Part shown: piece after piece, positions 52,109 to 59,900 of the stretch
How the letters are laid out: each line of letters starts with the position of its first letter
Position numbering within the stretch: position 1 is the first letter of the stretch
Origin: Amycolatopsis xylanica
GTDB taxonomy: Bacteria; Actinomycetota; Actinomycetes; Mycobacteriales; Pseudonocardiaceae
NCBI RefSeq assembly: GCF_900107045.1
Contig: NZ_FNON01000008.1
Location: 310,001-374,000, forward strand
Reading direction: 5' to 3'
Length of the DNA stretch: 64,000 nucleotides
Translations under genes and position numbers: made by a program
The notes under the pieces: generated by a model
Seen by the model: the letters and a program-made list of their open reading frames with translations, nothing else
Told to the model about the DNA's origin: nothing
Databases searched by the model: none

Positions 52109-53377
52109 ATGGGGCGTCGTCGGGGGTTTTTCGCCGAGATGCAGTATCAAGCGGCGAAAGCGCAACAAGAGCGAGCGCGGCAAGCCGCCGCGGCGGAACG
52201 TCAGCGGGTGCGGCTCGAACGTGAAATGCACCGCGCTCAAGTAGCCGCCGCTCAAGCCCACGAGCGTATGGTGCGGGCAAACGCGCAGGCCGCCGCGCAG
52301 GCAGAACGCGAAGCCAAACGTCTCCACATCGAAGCTCAGCAATCCAAGGCCGAGTCGCTCAACGCGAACCTCGTCGAAGAGCTCTCTGCCATCGATGGAA
52401 TTCTCGAGTCGACGCTGGCTGTCGACGATTACGTCGATTTGGAAAAGCTTCGACGGATCGCCGAACACCCGCCTTTCCGGTCAGCCAATTCCGCGGCGAT
52501 ACCCCCGCCTGCTCCGGCCGCTGCGCCGCCGGAGCCGTACTTCCAGCCTCCGCCGGCACCGACTGGTCTTTCGGCGGTCTTCGCCAAGAAGAAGCACGCC
52601 ACCGCAACCGCAGAGGCCCAGGCCCGGTTCGAGCAGGCACACGCGGCCTGGCGGGGCGTGGTGGCGGAGATCCCTCGTCGGCAGCTGGTCGCGTTGGAGC
52701 AGCACCAGGCGGCGGAAGCCGAGCGGTTGCGGCGGCTGGCCCGAGACCAGCAGCAGTACGAAACCGAGTGCGACGAGCGTCGTCGGGTTGTCGACGAGGA
52801 AAACGCCCGCCTCGAGGACTTGATCGCCCGGCTGGCGAGGAACGAACCGGCGGCCGTCGACGAATACATCGGTATCGTGTTCAGCAACTCCATCTACCCC
52901 GATGCGATCAGCGCCAACAGCGACGTCGACTTCTCCTACAGCTCTGACCTGCGGGAACTATCCATCACACTGGTATTCCCGCCACCCGAGGCGATCCCGG
53001 CGACCAAGTCGTTCCGGTACGTGCGGGCCAGTGACGAACTGGCGGAAACCAGGCTGACGCAGAAGGACCTCACAACCAGGTACGCGAATCTGATTGACAA
53101 CATGACGTTGCGCACCCTGCACGAGATCTGGGAGTCCGACCGCGCGCGCCGGATCGACAGCATCTCGCTAGTCGGCGGTGTCAACCACGTTGACGCTGCG
53201 ACCGGCCAGGATGTGTTCGTCAGACTCATCGCACTCGCGGTGGCCCGCGAAGACTTCGCGCGGATCGACCTCGCGCGGATCACCCCGTCCGAAACGATGA
53301 AGCACCTTCGCGCGGTCGTTTCGAAGGCCCCGTTCCGTCTGACTCCGATCGACGACCGCAAGGGTGTCCGCGGATGA
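52109..53377 (+). CDS. Coiled-coil protein like the N-terminus of Mrr-type restriction enzymes
   Basis: 422 residues. A long Glu/Ala/Arg/Gln coiled coil (10-95), a conserved YVDLEKLRRIAEHPPF motif, a Pro-rich linker with PYFQPPPAPTG followed by FAKKKH, a second coiled coil (165-250), then a globular part with EYIGIVFSNSIYP, TKSFRYVRASDEL, LRTLHEIWESD and VVSKAPFRLTPID. From memory the same order precedes a C-terminal Mrr nuclease in a family of actinobacterial restriction endonucleases. Here the protein stops before any nuclease domain. It overlaps the GIY-YIG protein (ATGA), which may supply the missing nuclease. Ribosome site CGGAGGGGA before ATG 52109. Confidence 0.82.
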   Translation: MGRRRGFFAEMQYQAAKAQQERARQAAAAERQRVRLEREMHRAQVAAAQAHERMVRANAQAAAQAEREAKRLHIEAQQSKAESLNANLVEELSAIDGILESTLAVDDYVDLEKLRRIAEHPPFRSANSAAIPPPAPAAAPPEPYFQPPPAPTGLSAVFAKKKHATATAEAQARFEQAHAAWRGVVAEIPRRQLVALEQHQAAEAERLRRLARDQQQYETECDERRRVVDEENARLEDLIARLARNEPAAVDEYIGIVFSNSIYPDAISANSDVDFSYSSDLRELSITLVFPPPEAIPATKSFRYVRASDELAETRLTQKDLTTRYANLIDNMTLRTLHEIWESDRARRIDSISLVGGVNHVDAATGQDVFVRLIALAVAREDFARIDLARITPSETMKHLRAVVSKAPFRLTPIDDRKGVRG

Positions 53378-54723
53378 GCCACGCAGCCGGGTTCCGGTTT
53401 GTCACGCCGCCGGGCTGGCCGGAGCCGGAGCCCGGCTGGGTGCCGCCGACCGGTTGGCGACCGCCGGCGTCGTGGCCACCCGCGCCGCCCGGGTGGGAGT
53501 TCTGGGTCGCAGACGCCCCAGTCGAGGAAAGGGTGGCAAGCGGTCAACTGCCGCAGGAAGACCCCCCGGATCCGCTCGTTGACATCGTCGGTACACCCGC
53601 ACCGAGGCAAGCGGAACTCGAGGATGTTCGTGAGCAGATCGAGCAAGCCCGCCGCGAGCTCGTCGAGCTGAACGACGCGATCCTTCTCCAGCAGGTCGGG
53701 ATCTACGAGTATCACCATCCGCTCGAGAACGCCGAGCAGTACAAAGAGACGCTGGCCGCACTCCGTCAAGAGGTGAAGGACTTCGTCAAGCAGGGCAACG
53801 CGATCCTGGCCGCTGACAGATTCGCCTACAACAACTCGTTGGCACAAGGCCGCAAGATGATTGCCGACTTCTCCAAGCTGATGTTGCGCGCTTACAACGC
53901 CGAAGCCGACAACTGTGTCCGCTCGGTTCGTGCGGGCACGGTCGCCTCCGCGAAGCAACGCCTCGAGCGTTCGGTCGAGTCGATCGCCAAACTGGGCAAA
54001 ATGATGGAGATGCGGGTCGCACCCGAATACCACCAGGCCCGGTTGCGGGAGATCGAACTGACCGGGGACTACCAGATCAAGGTCCAGGAGGAGCGTGAAG
54101 CGGCAAGAGAGGAACGTGAGCGTCTACGCGAAGAGAAGCGCGCGGAGGCGGAATTGCAAGCCGAACGCGAGCGGCTGGAAAAGGAACGCGACCACTATGC
54201 CAACGCCCTGGCGCAGCTCGAGGCGCAAGGCAAGCCTGAACAGGCGGACGCCCTGCGCGAGCGGTTGTCCGCGATCGCGGAAGCGATCGCGCAGAACGAC
54301 TATCGGATCGCGAACATCCGAGCTGGCTACGTCTACGTCATCAGCAACATCGGCGCCTTCGGCGAGAACGTCGTCAAGATCGGGATGACCAGGCGGATCG
54401 AACCGAAGGTCCGTATCGTCGAGCTGGGTGACGCGTCGGTTCCGTTTCCCTTCGACACTCACTTACTACATTTCTCTGAAGACGCGATCACGCTCGAGAA
54501 CGAGCTGCACAAGATGTTCGCAGATCGCCGGCTGAACCACGTGAACTCCCGACGGGAGTTCTTCTTCATCACCCCACAGGAGATCCGGACAGCCTTGGCG
54601 GAAAAGCTCGGAAATATCCTTGAGTTCACCGAGGCGCCCGAGGCAACGCAGTACTTCCAGAGCCGCTCCTCCTGGCCGGAAAACGCCCGCAGTCGGACTG
54701 ACAGCGCGACGACCTCCCGATAG
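53374..54723 (+). CDS. DUF4041 protein with C-terminal GIY-YIG (T5orf172-type) nuclease domain
   Basis: 449 residues. A Trp/Pro-rich N-terminus (GWPEPEPGWVPPTGWRPPASWPP) resembles a target-binding tail. DUF4041-like helical region ~80-230 (IEQARRELVELND, QEVKDFVKQGNAI, RMRV-type ending APEYHQARLREIELTGDYQIKVQEERE). A charged coiled coil follows, then from ~315 the GIY-YIG domain: AGYVYVISNIGAFGENVVKIGMTRR, VRIVELGDASVPFPFDTHLLHF, and Glu in LENELHKMF with NSRREFF. Such DUF4041-T5orf172 proteins occur in phage and defence loci. Coupled to the Mrr-N-like protein, it suggests a two-subunit restriction-like complex. Confidence 0.88.
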   Translation: MSHAAGFRFVTPPGWPEPEPGWVPPTGWRPPASWPPAPPGWEFWVADAPVEERVASGQLPQEDPPDPLVDIVGTPAPRQAELEDVREQIEQARRELVELNDAILLQQVGIYEYHHPLENAEQYKETLAALRQEVKDFVKQGNAILAADRFAYNNSLAQGRKMIADFSKLMLRAYNAEADNCVRSVRAGTVASAKQRLERSVESIAKLGKMMEMRVAPEYHQARLREIELTGDYQIKVQEEREAAREERERLREEKRAEAELQAERERLEKERDHYANALAQLEAQGKPEQADALRERLSAIAEAIAQNDYRIANIRAGYVYVISNIGAFGENVVKIGMTRRIEPKVRIVELGDASVPFPFDTHLLHFSEDAITLENELHKMFADRRLNHVNSRREFFFITPQEIRTALAEKLGNILEFTEAPEATQYFQSRSSWPENARSRTDSATTSR

Positions 54724-54926
54724 CATCCCTCAAGGCTGGTCGGCGATGCGCCGCCTTCCCCCGCCTGCGAATCGCAGTGTTGCGGGTCCAAGCCCTCCCC
54801 GGGACCAGCACCGAAAAGCCACCGCCGAGCAGCGTTCCACCTGCTCCACGCTGCTCCAGAAACGCTCCAGCAGGGGCACGCCAGAAACACGAGAAACGAT
54901 CGCGCAAGATGGGGAGCGAAATGTAG

Positions 54927-54968
54927 AAAACCCCTCCGACCAGCCGAAACGGCTCAATCGAAGGGGTT
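54927..54968 (-). terminator. Terminator downstream of tRNA-Ala
   Basis: On the minus strand AACCCCT/AGGGGTT arms (54929-54935, 54962-54968) enclose an inner AGCCG-AAA-CGGCT hairpin, with a run of T after the stem (plus-strand AAAA at 54927-54930). Lies ten bases beyond the tRNA 3' end. The ~200 bases between it and the GIY-YIG gene hold no supported gene. Confidence 0.75.
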
Positions 54969-54978
54969 CTTCACGATG

Positions 54979-55051
54979 TGGAGCTAAGGGGACTCGAACC
55001 CCTGACCCCCTCACTGCCAGTGAGGTGCGCTACCAGCTGCGCCATAGCCCC
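54979..55051 (-). tRNA. tRNA-Ala (anticodon GGC)
   Basis: 73 bases on the minus strand. Acceptor GGGGCTA pairs with TAGCTCC, discriminator A, no encoded CCA. Anticodon stem CCTCA/TGAGG with loop CTGGCAG, giving GGC for alanine. T-loop GTTCGAGTC between CAGGG-type arms is standard. The defence-like genes lie on its 3' side, the side where integrating elements usually insert, but I find no second copy of the tRNA 3' end in the window. Confidence 0.95.
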
Positions 55052-55218
55052 GGAGCGGGTTTCCCCCGCATCTCGTAGGTACAGACTTTACAACACCCAC
55101 CTGAGGGCTCTGCGACGGGGGTACCTACCGGTCTGACCTCAGCGAAGCTGGACCGCGTGACTCCCAGTAGTTGTCGGTGGCGGGGATGGGCGCGGCGGGG
55201 AACGCTCCCCCCGAAGAG

Positions 55219-55259
55219 CACCCTGGGTACGGACCGAGCCACTGTCCGTACCCAGGGTG
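55219..55259. terminator. Hairpin after the DsbA-like gene
   Basis: Perfect 16-bp arms CACCCTGGGTACGGAC (55219-55234) and its complement (55244-55259), nine-base loop, 13 bases beyond the stop of the minus-strand gene at 55273. Probable terminator. Confidence 0.8.
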
Positions 55260-55272
55260 GGCGAAACAAGGG

Positions 55273-56049
55273 TTACTGGCCGAGCCAGCCGGGCTTGACG
55301 TCGACGACCTTGCCGTCGCGTACGACGGTGGGGGTCTGGAAGCCCTGGGCTCCGGGGTGCCAGAGCTGCTGGTTGTCGGCGGTCTTGTCGAACTCGCTGG
55401 TGATCTGGGCGGAGTAGGTGCCCACGGTCACCGCGTTGCCGAATTCCGGGCCGGTGATGCCCAGGTCCTGACCTAGTTTGATGAGCTGCGCCTTGTCGTA
55501 GCCGCGCTTGCCCTCTTCGGGCTGGGCGCGGAAGAGGGCGTCGTGGAAGAGGGAGAACTTGCCGGCGTCGGCGGCCGCGAGGGCGGCGTTCGCTGATTCG
55601 ACCGAGTAGCCCGGGGGGCTGGATGCGCGGTTCAGCATGGGCAACATGTGGTACTTGACCTGGAGTTTCCCGTCGTTGACCTGCTGATGGATCTGCTCGC
55701 CGTACAGCTTCTCGAAGTTGCCGCAGGCCGGGCACAGGAAGTCGGCGTAGATGTCGATGGTCTTCGTGGCGCCGGGCTTGCCGACGGTGACGACGACGCC
55801 GTCGCGCTTCTCGACCACGCCGGGGCCTGGTGCGGTGAGTCCCGCGGTCGGGATGTCCTGGCCTTCGGTCTTGTTCTTGGACGCGTTGGTCCAGAGCACG
55901 CCACCGATCACCAGTGCGGCGAGTACCACCACGCCGGCCACGATCGCGATGATCTTCTTGGTATCGCCGCCGCCCCTGGCCTGCGTTATCGCCCGTGCCG
56001 CTTGCTGCTGCTGGCGCTTTTTCCGAGCGTTGCGCTCAGCTCCACCCAC
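55273..56049 (-). CDS. Membrane-anchored DsbA-like thiol-disulfide protein
   Basis: 258 residues. A basic N-terminus (RNARKKRQQQQAARAI) and one membrane anchor (IIAIVAGVVVLAALVIGGVLW, ~33-53) place the rest outside. The thioredoxin-fold DsbA domain has the active site CPAC in IYADFLCPACGNFEKLY, and the cis-Pro region is FQTPTVVRDG. It introduces or isomerises disulfides in secreted proteins. GTG start three bases after the MauE-like gene; the pair forms an operon typical of actinobacteria, where MauE- or VKOR-type membrane proteins reoxidise DsbA. Confidence 0.92.
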   Translation of the reverse strand: MGGAERNARKKRQQQQAARAITQARGGGDTKKIIAIVAGVVVLAALVIGGVLWTNASKNKTEGQDIPTAGLTAPGPGVVEKRDGVVVTVGKPGATKTIDIYADFLCPACGNFEKLYGEQIHQQVNDGKLQVKYHMLPMLNRASSPPGYSVESANAALAAADAGKFSLFHDALFRAQPEEGKRGYDKAQLIKLGQDLGITGPEFGNAVTVGTYSAQITSEFDKTADNQQLWHPGAQGFQTPTVVRDGKVVDVKPGWLGQ

Positions 56050-56052
56050 TGC

Positions 56053-56580
56053 TCATGTCCTTTCCGAACTTGCCGTTTCACCGGACGAGTCGTCCGGGAC
56101 GGCCTTCGAGTTCCAGCCGAGCCAGCCGTCGACCGACGCCAGGGTCGACGGGCGCAGCGTCAGCCACACCGCGAGCAGGAGGAATCCGGTGTCTCGTGCT
56201 ATCTCCTGCGGATACTGCGTCTGCCCGGCCGCGACCTGGCCGCCGCCGCCGAAGCAGCCGCAGTCGATGGTCAGCCCGCGTGCCCAAGACTGGGCGATCA
56301 CCGCGATCAGCAGGAGCAGCAGCACGATCGAGCCGATGCCCGCGAGCCTGGTGCCGAACCCCGCCAGCAGCATGATGCCGAGCACCAGCTCGAGCAGGGG
56401 CAGCATGGTCGCGACCGGGCTGATGAGCCCGTCCGGGAGTAGCTCGTAGGCCTTGACGGCGATGAACGTCTGGCCAGCGTCGCTGATCTTCAGCCAGCCG
56501 GAAACCAGCCACACGGCGGCGAGCCCGATCCTGACCAGAGTGCCGATCAGGTCGAGCACGCGTGGAGACGGTTTGGGCAC
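56053..56580 (-). CDS. MauE/DoxX-like membrane protein
   Basis: 175 residues, four hydrophobic segments. LVRIGLAAVWLVSGWLKISD opens the family pattern, LLPLLELVLGIMLLAGFGTR follows, and ARGLTIDCGCFGGGG carries the conserved Cys-Gly-Cys of MauE-like proteins, thought to pass electrons in disulfide formation. GTG start. Encoded just upstream of the DsbA-like protein, its probable partner. Confidence 0.9.
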   Translation of the reverse strand: MPKPSPRVLDLIGTLVRIGLAAVWLVSGWLKISDAGQTFIAVKAYELLPDGLISPVATMLPLLELVLGIMLLAGFGTRLAGIGSIVLLLLLIAVIAQSWARGLTIDCGCFGGGGQVAAGQTQYPQEIARDTGFLLLAVWLTLRPSTLASVDGWLGWNSKAVPDDSSGETASSERT

Positions 56581-56647
56581 GCACTTAGGCTAACGACCGC
56601 ACCTGAGAAAAACGTGAGGTCGGCCGATCGGTGGAAGGAGGTCAGCT

Positions 56648-57478
56648 GTGCGGGTGAAATCGCTCACCACGCTGGGCGTCGTGCTCGTGCTGCTCGCCTC
56701 CTGCGGATCGGGTGGCTCCGCCTTGGACTCGCTCGTGAAGCGCGCGAGTGACCGGAACCACCTCACCATTGGCACGCGCTTCGATCAGCCGGGGCTGTCC
56801 GAGCGGACGCTCGATGGCCGGGTCGTCGGGTTCGACATCGACGTCGCGAAGTACGTCGCGAACGAGCTCGGGGTCTCCCCCGACGAGATCACCTGGCGTG
56901 AGACCGAGCCGAAGTCCCGCGAGCCCGACATCAGCTCGGGCGCGGTGGACATGGTGGTCGCCACCTACTCGATCACCCCCGCTCGCAAGCAGGTCGTCTC
57001 GTTCGCGGGCCCGTACTTCGTCACCGGGCAGGACCTGCTTATCCGGCTGAACACCCCCGACATCACCGGTCCCGAGAGCCTCAACGGCAAGAAGCTGTGC
57101 TCGGTGCCGGGCACGACCTCGGCCGACGAGGTGAAGCGCCGGTACGCGCGTGCCGTCGAGCTGAGTGAGTACCCGCGTTATCCGGCCTGCGTGACAGCGC
57201 TGCTGGCCGGTCAGGTCGACGCGGTGACCACGGACGCGCCGATCCTGGCGGGCTATGTGACGCAGAACCCTGAGCTGCTGAAGGTCGTCGGGCAGTCGTT
57301 CACCGTCGAGAAATACGGCATCGGCCTGCGCAAAGGCGATGTGGAGGGGCAGAACGCGGTCAACGCGGCGATCCGCAAGATGATCACCAGCGGCGAGTGG
57401 ATCAAGTCGCTCAACGCCAACATCGGCCCGTCGGGGTACAAGCTGCCCGCGCCGCCGGAGGTCACCGAAACCCAGTGA
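56648..57478 (+). CDS. Solute-binding lipoprotein for glutamate-type amino acids
   Basis: 276 residues. Lipoprotein signal with lipobox LLAS-C (cysteine at ~19), then the family 3 binding fold: LTIGTRFDQPGLSERTLDGRVVGFDIDVAKYVANELG, SGAVDMVVATYSITPARKQVVSFAGPYF, KLCSVPGTTSADEV and YGIGLRKGD. Resembles GluB-type glutamate binders. No permease or ATPase genes adjoin it; instead its stop overlaps hrpB (GTGA). Either it uses a distant transporter or has another sensing role. GGAAGGAGG precedes GTG. Confidence 0.92.
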   Translation: MRVKSLTTLGVVLVLLASCGSGGSALDSLVKRASDRNHLTIGTRFDQPGLSERTLDGRVVGFDIDVAKYVANELGVSPDEITWRETEPKSREPDISSGAVDMVVATYSITPARKQVVSFAGPYFVTGQDLLIRLNTPDITGPESLNGKKLCSVPGTTSADEVKRRYARAVELSEYPRYPACVTALLAGQVDAVTTDAPILAGYVTQNPELLKVVGQSFTVEKYGIGLRKGDVEGQNAVNAAIRKMITSGEWIKSLNANIGPSGYKLPAPPEVTETQ

Positions 57479-59844
57479 AGCTCCCCGACCTGCCCATTCG
57501 CGCGGTGCTCGGCGAACTGGGCGACCTGCTCGACGCGCACGGCACCGCGGTGCTGGTCGCGCCGCCGGGCACCGGCAAGACCACGCTCGTGCCGCTCGCG
57601 CTGGTGGAGCGGGCGCCGGGGAAGATCGTGGTCGCGGAGCCTCGCCGGATCGCCGCGCGGGCCGCGGCCGCGCGGATGGCCGCGCTGCTGGGTGAACGGG
57701 TCGGCGAGACGGTCGGCTATTCGGTGCGCGGCGACCGGAAGGTGTCCGCGGCGACGCGCATCGAGGTCGTGACGTCCGGGCTGCTGGTGCGCCGCGTGCA
57801 GGGCGACCCGGAACTGCCCGGCGTGTCCACGATCCTGCTCGACGAATGTCATGAGCGGCATCTCGACGCTGACCTGCTGCTCGCGCTGCTGCTCGACGTG
57901 CGCGCGGGCCTGCGTGACGACCTGCGGCTGCTCGCGACGTCGGCGACGGTCGCGTCCGGCAGGCTGGCCACGCTGCTCGGCGACGCCCCCGTGCTCACCG
58001 CGGACGCCAGGACGTTCCCCGTCGAGGTCTCGTACCACCCCGGCGCGCGGGGTGAGCGGATCGAAGCGACGGTCGCGAGGACCATTCGCACCGCGCTGTC
58101 CGAAGTGGACGGTGATGTGCTCGCGTTCCTGCCCGGCGTCGGCGAAATCGCGCGGGTGTCGGCGATGCTGTCCGGTGTCGACGTGTTCCCGCTGCACGGC
58201 AGGCTGACCGCGGCGCAACAGGATCTGGCGCTGCGCAAGGGCGAGCGGCAGCGGGTGGTGCTGGCGACAGCCGTCGCGGAGTCGAGCCTGACCGTGCCCG
58301 GGGTGCGCGCGGTCGTCGACTCCGGGCTGGCCAGGGTGCCGCGCGTCGATCACCGGCGCGGGCTGCCCGGCCTGGCGACGGTCCGGGTCTCCAACGCCGT
58401 GTCCGAGCAGCGCGCCGGCCGGGCGGGCCGCGAAGCACCCGGGCGTGCCTTCCGCTGCTGGGCGGCACACGAGCAGGCGAGCCTGCCCGCGTATCCCGAG
58501 CCCGAGATTCGCACCGCCGAGCTGGCCAGGTTCGCACTCGAGCTGGCCTGCTGGTCCACCCCGGACGGCAGCGGCCTGACGTGGTGGGACCCACCCGGCG
58601 AAGGCGCGCTCGCCGCGGGCCGGGCGCTGCTGGTGACGCTCGGCGCGACCGACGCCGACGGCACGGTCACCGCGCGCGGGCGCAAGATGGCCGGGCTCGG
58701 CCTGCATCCCCGCCTGGCCAGGGCGCTGCTCGACGGGGCCGCCGCGGTCGGCGCCACCTCGGCGGCCGAGGTCGTCGCGCTGCTCGACACCGGTGGCACG
58801 CTGACCGACGTCGAAGCCGAGATCCGCCGCCTCCGGTCGGCGTCGGAACGCTGGAAGGCGGAGGTCAAACGGCTGGCGAAGCTGGTGCCCGGCGGACCGG
58901 AGAACCCTGATCCGGCGCTGGTCGTCGCGCTCGCACACCCCGAACGGCTCGCCCGGCGCCGTGGTCCCGGTTCGCCGGTCTATCTGATGGCGGGTGGCAC
59001 CGCGGCGGAACTCCCGGCGGGCAGCGGCCTCGGCGACACCGAGTGGCTCGCGGTGGCCGAAGCGACCAGGGATCCCGGCCGTGTCAACGGCATCGTCCGG
59101 CTCGCTGCTCGTGCCGACGAGCGGCTGGCCGTGCGCGCGGCCCCGGCGTTGCTGTCCGAAGTGGACGAAGTGACCTGGGCGGGTGACGTGGTCGCCAGGT
59201 CCGTGCGCAAGCTCGGCGCGATCGTGCTTTCGGAGCGCCCGCTCCGCGATTTCGACGCACGGGAGGCACTGCTCGCCGGTCTGCGTGCCGAAGGGCTCGG
59301 GTTGCTCAGGTGGTCCGAGGACGCGAAGCGGCTGCGCGAGCGGATGGCGTTCTTGCATCGGGTGCTCGGCGCACCTTGGCCGTCGCCGGACGACGAGGCG
59401 ATCTTGTCCACTGTGGACTTGAGCAGTGCGCGGCGCAAGTCCGACCTGGCCAAGATCGACGCCGGGCAGGCGTTGAAGCAGCTGCTGCCCTGGCCTGCCG
59501 CGTCCCGCTTCGACGAGCTCGTGCCGGATCGGCTCGAGGTGCCGACCGGTTCGCGGATCCGGGTGGACTACACCGCTGACGAGCCGGTGCTCGCGGTCAA
59601 GCTGCAGGAGACCTTCGGCTGGACGGCCACCCCGCGCGTCGCGGACGGCCGGGTGCCTGTCGTGCTGCACCTCCTCTCACCGGCCGGTCGCCCGGCGGCG
59701 GTCACGGCGGACCTGGAATCGTTCTGGCGTAACGGTTATCTGGCCGTGCGCGCCGACCTGCGCGGGCGGTATCCCAAGCATTCCTGGCCGGAGGACCCGC
59801 TGACCGCGGCACCGACACGACGGACCAAGAAGAGCGGGTCGTGA
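57475..59844 (+). CDS. hrpB: ATP-dependent RNA helicase HrpB
   Basis: 789 residues, DEAH-box family. Walker A APPGTGKTT, DECH box LLDECHERH, SAT motif LLATSATV, motif V/VI region RAVVDSGLARVPRVDHRRG and QRAGRAGR. The C-terminal HrpB-specific domain ends YLAVRADLRGRYPKHSWPEDPLTAAPTRR, the diagnostic PKHxWPxDP motif. GTG overlaps the lipoprotein stop. Cellular role in bacteria is poorly defined. The TGA stop is the one contained in a palindromic repeat. Confidence 0.95.
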   Translation: MKLPDLPIRAVLGELGDLLDAHGTAVLVAPPGTGKTTLVPLALVERAPGKIVVAEPRRIAARAAAARMAALLGERVGETVGYSVRGDRKVSAATRIEVVTSGLLVRRVQGDPELPGVSTILLDECHERHLDADLLLALLLDVRAGLRDDLRLLATSATVASGRLATLLGDAPVLTADARTFPVEVSYHPGARGERIEATVARTIRTALSEVDGDVLAFLPGVGEIARVSAMLSGVDVFPLHGRLTAAQQDLALRKGERQRVVLATAVAESSLTVPGVRAVVDSGLARVPRVDHRRGLPGLATVRVSNAVSEQRAGRAGREAPGRAFRCWAAHEQASLPAYPEPEIRTAELARFALELACWSTPDGSGLTWWDPPGEGALAAGRALLVTLGATDADGTVTARGRKMAGLGLHPRLARALLDGAAAVGATSAAEVVALLDTGGTLTDVEAEIRRLRSASERWKAEVKRLAKLVPGGPENPDPALVVALAHPERLARRRGPGSPVYLMAGGTAAELPAGSGLGDTEWLAVAEATRDPGRVNGIVRLAARADERLAVRAAPALLSEVDEVTWAGDVVARSVRKLGAIVLSERPLRDFDAREALLAGLRAEGLGLLRWSEDAKRLRERMAFLHRVLGAPWPSPDDEAILSTVDLSSARRKSDLAKIDAGQALKQLLPWPAASRFDELVPDRLEVPTGSRIRVDYTADEPVLAVKLQETFGWTATPRVADGRVPVVLHLLSPAGRPAAVTADLESFWRNGYLAVRADLRGRYPKHSWPEDPLTAAPTRRTKKSGS

Positions 59845-59883
59845 GTGGTATGGCCGGTTCTAACCGGCCGTACCACTCACGAC
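59838..59883. repeat. 46-bp palindrome, copy 6
   Basis: Outer arms GTCGTGAGTG/CACTCACGAC, inner GTATGGCCGG/CCGGCCGTAC, centre GGTTCTAACC. Provides the hrpB stop and lies 17 bases from the convergent M36 peptidase stop. Confidence 0.85.
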
Positions 59884-59900
59884 CCCTTAGGCCGAGCCTT

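Noticed and set aside
54979..55051. tRNA-Ala as an active attachment site of an integrated element
   Set aside because: No integrase and no repeated tRNA 3' end were found between 47 and 55 kb; kept only as a possible old insertion.
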